DNA from: Solirubrobacteraceae bacterium
Lineage (GTDB): Bacteria > Actinomycetota > Thermoleophilia > Solirubrobacterales > Solirubrobacteraceae
DNA: 25,159 nt
Reading direction: 5' to 3'
Assembly: GCA_016462625.1 (NCBI GenBank)
Contig: JAEMSV010000056.1
Span: forward strand, 1 to 25,159
Shown here one piece after another: positions 9,282 through 16,042 of this stretch. The notes beneath the pieces are model-generated. The model did not search any database. It saw nothing but the letters and a program-made list of their open reading frames with translations, and was not told the DNA's origin. How positions within the stretch are numbered: position 1 is the stretch's first letter; every line of letters starts with the position of its first letter. The position numbers and the translations under genes were made by a program.

Positions 9282-9287
9282 CACCCG

Positions 9288-9316
9288 CTCTCAGGAACCT
9301 CTCAGCCACCCTTCAT
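9288..9316 (+). promoter_or_regulatory. Direct-repeat operator upstream of the flavin cassette (OmpR/PhoB-type spacing)
   Basis: CTCTCAG occurs at 9288-9294 and again at 9299-9305, an exact 11-bp period. A degenerate third copy, CCTTCAT, sits in register at 9310-9316. Tandem half-sites one helical turn apart on one strand are characteristic of OmpR/PhoB-family response-regulator binding. The array begins 7 bp after the helicase stop codon and ends 33 bp before apbE, so it most likely controls the apbE-reductase-acceptor operon. No two-component genes are in the window, so the regulator would be encoded elsewhere. Confidence 0.55.
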
Positions 9317-9349
9317 CTCCGCTGATGGGTCCACGGGCAACCTGCCCGC

Positions 9350-10117
9350 ATGCTCCGAACCGATCTGGCCCGCGCGGTGGCCGTCGAGCCGGTCATGGGC
9401 ACCATCGCCACGATCGACGTCCGCGGAACCGACACGCTGCCCGCCGTCGTCGAGGACGTGCTCGTCTGGCTGCACGAGGTCGATGCCCGCTTCAGCACCT
9501 ACCGCGAGGACAGCGAGATCCGCCGCCTCGAGCGCGGGGCGCTGCGCCTCGCCGACGCCCACCCCGATGTGCGGCACGTCCTCGACCGCTGCCTGGACCT
9601 TCACCGCGAGACCGGCGGCGCGTTCCACGTGCGCGCCACGGGGACGCTCGATCCGTCGGCGTACGTGAAGGGCTGGGCGGTCCAGTGCGGTGCGGACATG
9701 CTCGAGGCCGCCGGCTGCACCGACTTCTCGATCGCGTGCGGTGGCGACGTCGTCGTCCGCGGAGGCGCACTCCCGCTCGACCGCTGGCGGGTCGGCATCC
9801 AGCACCCCGACGACCGCACAGCCGTCGCGGCGACCGTCGAGAGCCGGGGCCTCGCGATCGCGACCTCCGGCCTGTACGAGCGCGGCGCACACATCCTCGA
9901 CGCGGAGACCGGCGACGCCCCGGCCGGTGTCCGGTCGGTCACGGTCACCGGACCGGACCTCGGCACCGCCGACGCGTACTCGACGGCCGCGTTCGCCATG
10001 GGCGTGGACGGGCCCGACTGGACCTGCTCGCTCACGGGCTACGAGGCGATGACGATCCTCGCCGACGACGCGGTCCTCCGGACACCCGGCTTCCCGCTGA
10101 CCGAGACCCCGGCATGA
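9350..10117 (+). CDS. apbE: FAD:protein FMN transferase (ApbE family)
   Basis: 255 residues. ApbE transfers FMN from FAD to a Ser/Thr of a target protein by a phosphoester bond, in a Mg-dependent reaction. Family motifs in order: VMGT (15-18), FSTYREDSEI (48-57), LDPSAYVKGWAV (100-111, the usual D-S-KG-AV element), GGD (131-133), TSGLYERGAHILDAETG (172-188) and TADAYSTAAFAMG (206-218), whose Asp and Thr are the expected metal-site residues. No signal peptide or lipobox is visible, although flavinylation of exported targets usually takes place outside the membrane. The stop overlaps the next start by four bases (ATGA), implying translational coupling. Its likely substrate is the FMN-binding protein two genes downstream. 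No clear Shine-Dalgarno sequence precedes ATG 9350, and a CGGGCA/TGCCCG hairpin sits two bases upstream; GTG 9377 is a weaker alternative start. Confidence 0.93.
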   Translation: MLRTDLARAVAVEPVMGTIATIDVRGTDTLPAVVEDVLVWLHEVDARFSTYREDSEIRRLERGALRLADAHPDVRHVLDRCLDLHRETGGAFHVRATGTLDPSAYVKGWAVQCGADMLEAAGCTDFSIACGGDVVVRGGALPLDRWRVGIQHPDDRTAVAATVESRGLAIATSGLYERGAHILDAETGDAPAGVRSVTVTGPDLGTADAYSTAAFAMGVDGPDWTCSLTGYEAMTILADDAVLRTPGFPLTETPA

Positions 10118-11553
10118 GCACGCAGCCGCTCTGGGCGGGCTGGCGCGACGAGCCCGTCGAGCTGGCCCCGCCCGCCGCACCCACGCCCCGGCCGCAGCCG
10201 AACCCGGCAGCCCGGGCGGCCCGTCGCCGCCGCCCGGCGCCGGCGCGGCCGCGAGCGGTCAACGCCCTCGCGCTGCTCGCCGGTCTCGGGCTCGGCATCA
10301 CCATCGCCCTGGCGATCGGCGCGGAGAGCAGCGGCACGCTCGCCGCCGACGGCGGGATCGCCACGGCGCTCGGCCGGCTGGCCGGCCTCGTCGCCGCATA
10401 CGCGATGGTCGTCGTCGTGGTGCTGTCGGCCCGGCTCCCCGTGCTCGAGCGCGCGATCGGCCAGGACCGCCTCATCGCCTGGCACCGGCGGCTCGGCCCG
10501 TATCCCCTCTACCTGCTGGTCGCGCACGCCGCGCTGGTCACCGTCGGCTACGCCCAGGCGGCGCACGACGGCGTGCTGCACCAGTTCGGCCAGCTCGTGT
10601 GGACGTACCCGGGCATCCTCGCCTCGGTCGCCGGCTCGGCGCTGCTGATCGCCGCGGGCGTGACCTCGTACCGCAAGGCGCGCCGGCGCATGGCCTACGA
10701 GACGTGGTGGAGCGTGCACCTCTACACCTACCTCGCGCTGTTCCTCGCCTTCTCGCATCAGGTCGACACCGGCGCGGCGTTCGTCGGCCACCCGGTCGCC
10801 ACGGCGTGGTGGACCGCCCTGTGGATCGGCACGCTGGCACTGGTCCTGACCTGCCGGGTGGGGCTGCCGGTGTGGCGCTCGCTGCGCCACCGGCTGCGGG
10901 TCGAGGAGGTGCGCCGCGAGTCGCCCGACACGGTCTCGATCATCCTGTCCGGTCACGGCCTCGCCCGGCTGCCGGTTGCCGGCGGGCAGTTCCTGAACTG
11001 GCGGTTCCTGCGCCGCGGCATGTGGTGGCAGGCCCACCCGTTCTCCCTGTCGGCGGTCCCCTCGGGCAACCGGCTGCGGATCACCGTGAAGGACCTCGGC
11101 GATCACAGCCATGCGCTCACGCGGCTGCGCCGCGGGACGTGGGTCGCGATCGAGGGACCGTACGGCGCGTTCACCGCCGACGCGGCGCAACGCGGACGCG
11201 TGCTGCTCGTCGGCGCCGGCGTGGGCATCACGCCTGTGCGCGCAATGCTCCAGGACCTCCCCGCCGGGACCGACGTGGCCGTCCTCTCCCGCGCGTCGCG
11301 CCCGGAGGACCTCGTGCTGCGCGAGGAGATCCACCGGGACGTCGCCGCCCGCGGAGGGCGCGTGCATGAGCTCGTCGGCCCGCGGGAGCGCGTGCCGCTC
11401 GACGCGCCCGCGCTGGTCGACCTCGTCCCGGACCTCGCCCGGCGCGACGTCTTCATCTGCGGACCGGATGGCTTCACCACCCGATTCGCGGCGGCGGCGC
11501 GCGCGGCCGGAGTGCCACGCGCACAGATCCACCACGAGACCTTCACCCTCTGA
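10114..11553 (+). CDS. Ferric-reductase-like membrane flavocytochrome with FAD/NAD(P)H oxidoreductase domain
   Basis: 479 residues. A cytosolic Pro/Arg-rich N-terminus (1-48) precedes about six membrane helices (~50-250). Candidate haem ligands are His124 (WHRRLG), His138 (VAHAA), His202 (VHLYTY) and His215 (FSHQ), as in the ferric-reductase transmembrane family. The C-terminal half is a ferredoxin-NADP-reductase-type module: FAD-binding HPFSLS (308-313), pyridine-nucleotide site GAGVGITP (367-374), CGPDGF (449-454), and an aromatic-containing end HHETFTL. Expected role: take electrons from cytosolic NAD(P)H via FAD and pass them through membrane haem to an acceptor outside. The acceptor here is probably the FMN-binding protein encoded 13 bp downstream. 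The start overlaps the apbE stop by four bases. Whether the final acceptor is Fe(III), a quinone or another compound cannot be read from the sequence. Confidence 0.92.
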   Translation: MSTQPLWAGWRDEPVELAPPAAPTPRPQPNPAARAARRRRPAPARPRAVNALALLAGLGLGITIALAIGAESSGTLAADGGIATALGRLAGLVAAYAMVVVVVLSARLPVLERAIGQDRLIAWHRRLGPYPLYLLVAHAALVTVGYAQAAHDGVLHQFGQLVWTYPGILASVAGSALLIAAGVTSYRKARRRMAYETWWSVHLYTYLALFLAFSHQVDTGAAFVGHPVATAWWTALWIGTLALVLTCRVGLPVWRSLRHRLRVEEVRRESPDTVSIILSGHGLARLPVAGGQFLNWRFLRRGMWWQAHPFSLSAVPSGNRLRITVKDLGDHSHALTRLRRGTWVAIEGPYGAFTADAAQRGRVLLVGAGVGITPVRAMLQDLPAGTDVAVLSRASRPEDLVLREEIHRDVAARGGRVHELVGPRERVPLDAPALVDLVPDLARRDVFICGPDGFTTRFAAAARAAGVPRAQIHHETFTL

Positions 11554-11566
11554 CAAGGAACTCACC

Positions 11567-12115
11567 ATGCGACGAGCCCCCTTCGTTCTGACGGGAACCG
11601 TGGCCGGCGTGGCCGCCGTCCTCGCCTTCAAGCCCCACGAGCCGTCCCTGCCGTCGGCGTCCGCATCGTCCCCTGCGTCGAGCGGGACGCAGAGCACGCA
11701 GAGCACGCAGAGCACGAGCTCGTCCGGATCGGGCGCCTCCGGGACCGCGACCGGCGACGCGATCGACACCCAGTACGGGCCGGCGCAGGTCCGGGTCACC
11801 GTCGAGGACGGAAAGATCACGAACATCGAGGCGCTCCAGCTGCAGGCCAACGAGCCGAAGTCGCAGCAGATCAGCTCCGCGGCCGAACCGCAGCTGCGGG
11901 CCAGTGCCTTGGAGAAGCAGAGCGGCGACATCGACGCGGTGAGCGGCGCGACGATCACCAGCGCAAGCTACGAGGCCTCGCTGCAGTCCGCCCTCGACCA
12001 GATTGGGTTCGAGTCCTCCGACGGCTCGCGTGGCAGCTCCGAGATCCCCCAGGTGGAGGAGGAGCACGGCGGAGACGACGGCGGCTGGGGCGGCGGCCCC
12101 CCGGACTTCGACTGA
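11567..12115 (+). CDS. Exported FMN-binding domain protein, predicted covalent flavin carrier
   Basis: 182 residues. MRRAPFVLTGTVAGVAAVLA is a short basic segment plus hydrophobic stretch, a signal peptide or membrane anchor. A Ser/Thr/Gly-rich linker (~27-63) includes TQSTQSTQST. The FMN-binding domain (~64-146) carries DAVSGAT at 123-129, which matches the ApbE recognition motif Dxx(S/T)GA(T/S); Thr129 is the predicted FMN attachment site. An acidic Gly-rich tail ends in PPDFD. The protein probably receives electrons from the flavocytochrome encoded just upstream and is flavinylated by the ApbE of the same operon. AAGGAA lies just upstream of ATG 11567, which confirms this start within a longer open frame that begins at 11111. 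The domain is short, close to the minimal single FMN-binding unit. Flavinylation is a strong family-based prediction, not a direct observation. Confidence 0.9.
   Translation: MRRAPFVLTGTVAGVAAVLAFKPHEPSLPSASASSPASSGTQSTQSTQSTSSSGSGASGTATGDAIDTQYGPAQVRVTVEDGKITNIEALQLQANEPKSQQISSAAEPQLRASALEKQSGDIDAVSGATITSASYEASLQSALDQIGFESSDGSRGSSEIPQVEEEHGGDDGGWGGGPPDFD
11687..11713 (+). repeat. Three tandem copies of a 9-bp unit inside the FMN-binding protein linker
   Basis: ACGCAGAGC is repeated exactly three times (11687-11713), coding for the Thr-Gln-Ser repeats of the linker. Copy number could change by slippage without shifting frame, changing the distance between the membrane anchor and the flavin domain. 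Confidence 0.8.
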
Positions 12116-12130
12116 CGGGCGGTCAGTCGA
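12108..12130. terminator. Hairpin shared by two convergent genes
   Basis: TCGACTGAC, loop GGGCG, GTCAGTCGA: a perfect 9-bp stem with a 5-base loop. It contains the TGA of the FMN-binding gene (12113-12115) and the stop of the opposing membrane-protein gene (12123-12125). Being symmetrical, it can fold in both transcripts. There is no T-run on either side, so it may act as a bidirectional terminator without a U-tract or as a 3'-end stabiliser. Confidence 0.55.
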
Positions 12131-12509
12131 GCACGACACTCAGGACCGCGGAGATCAGCGCGAGGAGCACGCTGATCGCGAGGATGCCGGTCGCGAGAAG
12201 GCGCATGAGCTTGTCCTCTTCGGTGAGCTCCAGCCCCTCGGTCCGGGCCGTCGCCCAGCGGAACGCCGCGGTCGACGCGGACAGCACGAGCAGGAAGTGC
12301 ACCGCCGGGCCGAGCTCGCCGCCGAGCGTGGCGATGCCGAGCAGCGCGAGGACCCCGATCAGCGCAGAGAGGCCGAGGTAGGCGGCGATCGTGCGGCGCG
12401 CGGGGTTCAGCCGGTCGGCGGCGCCCTCGCGGCGCGGGACCGTGGGCTGCTTCTTCGGCGGCTTCGGCGCGGGTTCGGCGGCGGCGCGGGTGCGTGAACG
12501 GCGTCCCAT
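12123..12509 (-). CDS. Small membrane protein of unknown function, three predicted helices
   Basis: 128 residues. I do not recognise a family. The N-terminal ~40 residues are rich in Arg, Lys and Pro and should be cytosolic (KPPKKQPTVPRR). Hydrophobic helices follow at about 41-62, 66-86 and 104-127, and the last one runs nearly to the C-terminus (LLALISAVLSVVLD). A short polar loop, TEEDKLMR, precedes helix 3. The basic-tail-then-helices layout and the absence of plausible coding on the other strand support a real gene. It converges on the flavin cassette, and the two stop codons share a hairpin. It is transcribed away from the amidohydrolase gene, with a strong dyad between the two starts. 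There is no clear Shine-Dalgarno sequence, so the start is moderately certain. Confidence 0.7.
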   Translation of the reverse strand: MGRRSRTRAAAEPAPKPPKKQPTVPRREGAADRLNPARRTIAAYLGLSALIGVLALLGIATLGGELGPAVHFLLVLSASTAAFRWATARTEGLELTEEDKLMRLLATGILAISVLLALISAVLSVVLD

Positions 12510-12539
12510 GGGCGGGCAACGCTAGTCGACCCGAATCGG

Positions 12540-12576
12540 CCTGACGTTTGTCGGCTCTGACCCGGCCAACGTCAGG
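12540..12576. promoter_or_regulatory. 37-bp inverted repeat between divergent starts, candidate operator
   Basis: CCTGACGTTTGTCGG (12540-12554) and CCGGCCAACGTCAGG (12562-12576) are inverted copies matching at 13 of 15 positions around a 7-base spacer; the outer 9 bp are perfect. The dyad lies 30 bp from the membrane-protein start and 23 bp from the amidohydrolase start. It fits an operator read by a dimeric regulator of one or both genes, or a 5'-leader hairpin of the amidohydrolase transcript. Confidence 0.5.
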
Positions 12577-12599
12577 ACGATCTCTGGCAGGCTGCCGGT

Positions 12600-13418
12600 A
12601 TGGCCATCGACGCCTGGATGCAGCACCCCACACTCCGCTTCCTCTCGCACGACATGTTCGCCTCGCTGCGGCGCTGGACCGACCAGGAGCTGCCCGCCGA
12701 GGAGATCCCGATCGACGCGACCGTCGCCGCCATGGACGCCGCCGGGATCGACGTGGGCCTCCTGACCGCCTGGCACGCCCCGCGCGAGGGCGCGCTCATC
12801 TCCAACGACGAGGTCGCCGGCTGGGTGGCGTCGTATCCCGGCCGCTTCCAGGGCCTCGCGGCGGTCCCGCTCGACCGGCCGATGGACGCGGTGCGGGAGC
12901 TGCGTCGCGCCGTCACCGAGCTGGGCTTCATCGGGCTGCGGATGCTCCCGTGGCTGTGGGAGGCCGCCCCGACCGACCGCCGCTACTACCCGCTCTACGC
13001 CGCGTGCGTCGAGCTGGGCGTCCCGTTCTGCACGCAGGTCGGCCACACGGGCCCGCTGCGCCCGTCGGAGACCGGCCGGCCGATCCCCTACATCGACCAG
13101 GTCGCGCTGGACTTCCCCGAGCTGACGATCGTCTGCGGCCACATCGGCTACCCGTGGACCGAGGAGATGATCGCGGTCGCGCGCAAGCACGAGAACGTCG
13201 TCATCGACACGTCGGCGTACACGGTGAAGCGCTTCCCGCCCGAGCTGGTCGACTACCTGCGGTCACGCAGCGGGCGGCACAAGATCCTGTTCGGATCGAA
13301 CTACCCGATGATCTTCCCGGGCCATGCGCTGGAGGGACTCGACGCGCTTGGGCTCGATGAGGAGACGAGCGACCTGTTCCTTGCAGGGAATGCGCGTCGG
13401 GTGTTCGAACTGCACTGA
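12600..13418 (+). CDS. Amidohydrolase-2 family protein (TIM-barrel), altered metal site
   Basis: 272 residues. It resembles the amidohydrolase-2 superfamily of metal-dependent hydrolases and decarboxylases (ACMSD and gamma-resorcylate decarboxylase type). Evidence: N-terminal MAIDAWMQHP, mid-protein QVGHTGPL (147-152), CGHIGYPW (179-186), the late strand FGSNYPM (231-237) and the typical end LAGNARRVFEL (261-271). Canonical members have D-x-H-x-H at the start and FGSDYP late in the barrel. Here the first His of the pair is Met/Gln-flanked so that only His9 remains, and the catalytic Asp is Asn234. Activity may therefore use a different metal arrangement or be absent. The start ATG 12600 has only a weak GGCAGG upstream. 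No operon partner is seen; it is divergent from a small membrane protein. Substrate unknown. Confidence 0.85.
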   Translation: MAIDAWMQHPTLRFLSHDMFASLRRWTDQELPAEEIPIDATVAAMDAAGIDVGLLTAWHAPREGALISNDEVAGWVASYPGRFQGLAAVPLDRPMDAVRELRRAVTELGFIGLRMLPWLWEAAPTDRRYYPLYAACVELGVPFCTQVGHTGPLRPSETGRPIPYIDQVALDFPELTIVCGHIGYPWTEEMIAVARKHENVVIDTSAYTVKRFPPELVDYLRSRSGRHKILFGSNYPMIFPGHALEGLDALGLDEETSDLFLAGNARRVFELH

Positions 13419-13452
13419 GACTTCCCGTCGTTCGCCGTGTTCTGAACCCTCG

Positions 13453-15711
13453 ATGCCGCTGTCCCTCCCCCGCCGGGCCCTCCTCTTCGCCCTGACCCTC
13501 CTCGCCGCCGCCAGCGCGTCGGCGACGCTCGTGCGCGCCCAGGGTGAGCCGCCCTGCCCCGGCGCATCGGGCAACGACGGCGCCTGCGCGTACACCAGCG
13601 CCGGCGTCATCGGCGACCGGGCCAACGGGACCTTCCGCTTCCCGCAGTCCATCGCGATCGGCACGGACGGGAACGTCTACGTCGGTGACCAGGGCACGCA
13701 CGTCATCCAGGTCTTCAGCCAGGACGGCACCTTCCTGCGCACGGTCGGCGAGCCCGGCACGCGCGCCGGGGAGCTCACCGCGGTCGGCGCCCTCGCCGCC
13801 GCGCCCGATGGGTCGATCCTCGCCGCGGACGGCTCCAACAAGATCGAGCGCTTCGGCGCCGACGGCAGCCACATCACCGGCTGGGGCGGCACCGGGACCG
13901 CGATCGGCAAGTTCAAGTTCGGCGGCGGTCGCGGGAACGACGCGGGTGCCGGCGGCGGCCTCGCGGTCGGCGGCGACACCGTCTACGTCGCCGACAGCGG
14001 CAACAACCGCCTGCAGCGCTTCGCCCTCGACGGCAGCAAGGGCTCGGAGATCGTCAAGCCCGGCCTGCTCGCTCACCCGAAGGGGCTCGCCGTCCGCAAG
14101 ACCCGGCTGTTCGTCGCCGACGATCAGAACCACCGCATCCTCGTGCTCGACACCGGCGGCAAGCAGATCGCCACGATCGGCGGGGGCGGCGGCGAGAAGC
14201 CCGGCTACATGAACTACCCGTACGGGGTGGCGCTGGATGCGGCCGGCCGCGTGTTCGTCGCCGACAACATGAACCAGCGCGTGCTGCGGTTCAGCACCGG
14301 GCCGACGTACCCGTACAAGGGCCGCTGGGGCAGCTACGGCACGAAGGCCGGCCAGCTCGCCTACCCGCGAGGCATCGCGATCGACGGCAGCGGCGCGCTC
14401 TACGTGACGAACACCGGCAACGACCGGATCGACGTCTTCGACAAGGGCGGCACGCAGCTGCGCTCGTTCGGGAAGTCCGGGCGCGCGCCCGGCCAGTTCA
14501 ACAACCCGACCGGGGTGGCCGCCGACGCCGCCGGCTTCCGCGCGGTGACCGATGGCAACAACGGCCGCGTGACGATCCTCAACCCGGACGGCAGCGTGGT
14601 CAGCGAGTGGGGCTCACCGGCCCCGGGGCCGACCATCCTCCCCCGGCCGGTCGACGTCGCGTTCGACGCGAACGGCACCGCCTACGTGCTCGACCAGCGC
14701 CGCGCGCGGGTGGTCGTCTTCGGCCGCGGCACCGGGCTCCCGGTCCGGACGATCGCCTCGCAGGGCAAGGCCGGCGGCCAGCTGCTCGACCCGTCTGCCC
14801 TCGCCATCAGCGGCGGCGGCACGATCTACGTCGCCGACAGCGGCAACAAGCGGATCGCGCGGTTCTCCATCGACGGCACCCACCTCGGCTCCATCACCGA
14901 CACCGGCACCGTGCGCGGCATCGCGGTCTCGCCCGACGGCACGCGCCTGTACGCCGCCGACACGCAGAACACGATCACCGTCTACGACCAGAACGGGAAC
15001 CTGCTCGACACCTTCGGCGGCACCGGCAGCAAGCTGGGCAAGCTCAACGCCCCGGCGCAGATGACCGTCGACGCAGCCGGGACGCTGTGGGTCGCCGACC
15101 GCGGCAACAACCGTGTCCAGCGCTTCGGCCCTGACGGCGAGCGGCTGCTGAGCTTCGGCCGCCGCGGCACCGCGGCGGGCGAGTTCATCTATCCGACGGG
15201 CGTCGCCATCGACTGCCGCGGCACCCTCACCGTCACGGACTCCTACAACAACCGCGTGCAGCAGTTCACGCTGGCCGCGCCGTCGGCCACCCCGTGCCGG
15301 GACCTGCCCGCCCTCGGCCGGCCGCCCGCGCCGCAGATGCCGACGCTGCCCGCGCCCGACGGCCCGCTGCTGACCGTCCGACCGTTGCGCACGACCGGGG
15401 TGCTGAGCTCGCGTCAGCTGCCGATCCGCGTCGGGTGCGACACGGTCTGCACGGTGACGACGAGCGTCACGCTCGCCCCACGCAGCCAGCCGAAGAAGGG
15501 CAAGCGCGTGGCGATCACGCTGCGCAGCCCGAAGGTCACGCTGCCCGCGGGCGAGTCGAAGATCGTGCGGGTGTCGCTGAGCCGCGCTCAGGCGGCGAAG
15601 CTGCGCAAGGCGCTGAAGGGCAAGAAGGGCCTGACCGCCGGCGTGACGGTCACGGCGAGCGCGTCGGTCGGCTCACCGACGACCTCCGCGCAGAACCTTC
15701 GCGTCAGCTGA
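13453..15711 (+). CDS. Secreted NHL-repeat beta-propeller protein with Cys-pair C-terminal domain
   Basis: 752 residues from ATG 13453, chosen because it opens a signal peptide (MPLSLPRRALLFALTLLAAA, cleavage near VRAQG, ~30). From about 45 to 615 there are roughly a dozen NHL-type blades with signatures such as VYVADSGNNRLQRF, VFVADNMNQRVLRF and GTLWVADRGNNRVQRF. That is enough for two six-blade propellers. A Pro-rich spacer (~617-640) leads to a basic beta-rich domain (~645-752) holding GCDTVCTV (Cys662, Cys666), which probably form a disulphide, and a Lys/Arg-rich stretch near the end. NHL propellers usually bind proteins, peptides or glycans, and no catalytic motif was recognised. No clear Shine-Dalgarno sequence is visible. 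Its 3' end overlaps the opposing 105-residue gene by 8 bp. Function unknown; probable cell-surface or extracellular binding protein. Confidence 0.88.
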   Translation: MPLSLPRRALLFALTLLAAASASATLVRAQGEPPCPGASGNDGACAYTSAGVIGDRANGTFRFPQSIAIGTDGNVYVGDQGTHVIQVFSQDGTFLRTVGEPGTRAGELTAVGALAAAPDGSILAADGSNKIERFGADGSHITGWGGTGTAIGKFKFGGGRGNDAGAGGGLAVGGDTVYVADSGNNRLQRFALDGSKGSEIVKPGLLAHPKGLAVRKTRLFVADDQNHRILVLDTGGKQIATIGGGGGEKPGYMNYPYGVALDAAGRVFVADNMNQRVLRFSTGPTYPYKGRWGSYGTKAGQLAYPRGIAIDGSGALYVTNTGNDRIDVFDKGGTQLRSFGKSGRAPGQFNNPTGVAADAAGFRAVTDGNNGRVTILNPDGSVVSEWGSPAPGPTILPRPVDVAFDANGTAYVLDQRRARVVVFGRGTGLPVRTIASQGKAGGQLLDPSALAISGGGTIYVADSGNKRIARFSIDGTHLGSITDTGTVRGIAVSPDGTRLYAADTQNTITVYDQNGNLLDTFGGTGSKLGKLNAPAQMTVDAAGTLWVADRGNNRVQRFGPDGERLLSFGRRGTAAGEFIYPTGVAIDCRGTLTVTDSYNNRVQQFTLAAPSATPCRDLPALGRPPAPQMPTLPAPDGPLLTVRPLRTTGVLSSRQLPIRVGCDTVCTVTTSVTLAPRSQPKKGKRVAITLRSPKVTLPAGESKIVRVSLSRAQAAKLRKALKGKKGLTAGVTVTASASVGSPTTSAQNLRVS

Positions 15712-16021
15712 ACTCCGTCACGGAGTAGACCGACTTGAACGCGACCGGCGGGCTCATCTCGCGGTAGACGTGGTACCGCATGCCCGTTGTGCACTCGAAG
15801 ATCGCGACGACGTTGGGGCCGTCGGGCTCGGTGGGCTCGCCGACCTGGAAGTGGCGATCCTGGCCCTCGAAGCGGCAGTGCAGCGCGAAGATCCGGCGCT
15901 GACGGATGTTCGCCCCGATGTCGCGCTTGGCCCGATCCCGCAGCCGCTCGTAGGCCCGCTCCGCCGGCTGTCCCTCGGCGTTGCCGGGAACGAAGAACGG
16001 CGGAATCGTGTCAATGGGCAT
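15704..16021 (-). CDS. Hypothetical protein, 105 residues
   Basis: I do not recognise a family. The protein is soluble with mixed character. The first ~20 residues are Pro-rich (MPIDTIPPFFVPG), then a charged probable helix (AERAYERLRDRAKRDIG, ~20-36), then a beta-rich part with RRIFALHC, FQVGEP, NVVAIFEC and a C-terminal YHVYREM. Two Cys and two His are present but not in a recognisable metal motif. It starts 21 bp after the K+ channel stop codon on the same strand, with GAGGAG 12 bases before the ATG, so it is probably the last gene of the ppk2-ppc-channel run. Its last 8 bp overlap the end of the convergent NHL gene. Real coding is likely from the operon position and protein-like composition; function is open. 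Confidence 0.7.
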   Translation of the reverse strand: MPIDTIPPFFVPGNAEGQPAERAYERLRDRAKRDIGANIRQRRIFALHCRFEGQDRHFQVGEPTEPDGPNVVAIFECTTGMRYHVYREMSPPVAFKSVYSVTEFS

Positions 16022-16042
16022 ATACCCAGGGTACTCCTCGGT

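Noticed and set aside
8124..9284. Minus-strand 386-codon frame opposite the SNF2 gene
   Set aside because: The plus strand has all helicase motifs. The antisense product is low-complexity with no recognisable domain.
9334..9348. CGGGCA/TGCCCG hairpin just before the apbE start
   Set aside because: Only 6 bp with a 3-base loop; such stems are common at this GC content. Noted in the apbE entry but not called a regulatory site.
12522..13190. Minus-strand 222-codon frame opposite the amidohydrolase
   Set aside because: It is Arg/Val/Gly-rich with no motif, and it would run through the divergent promoter dyad.
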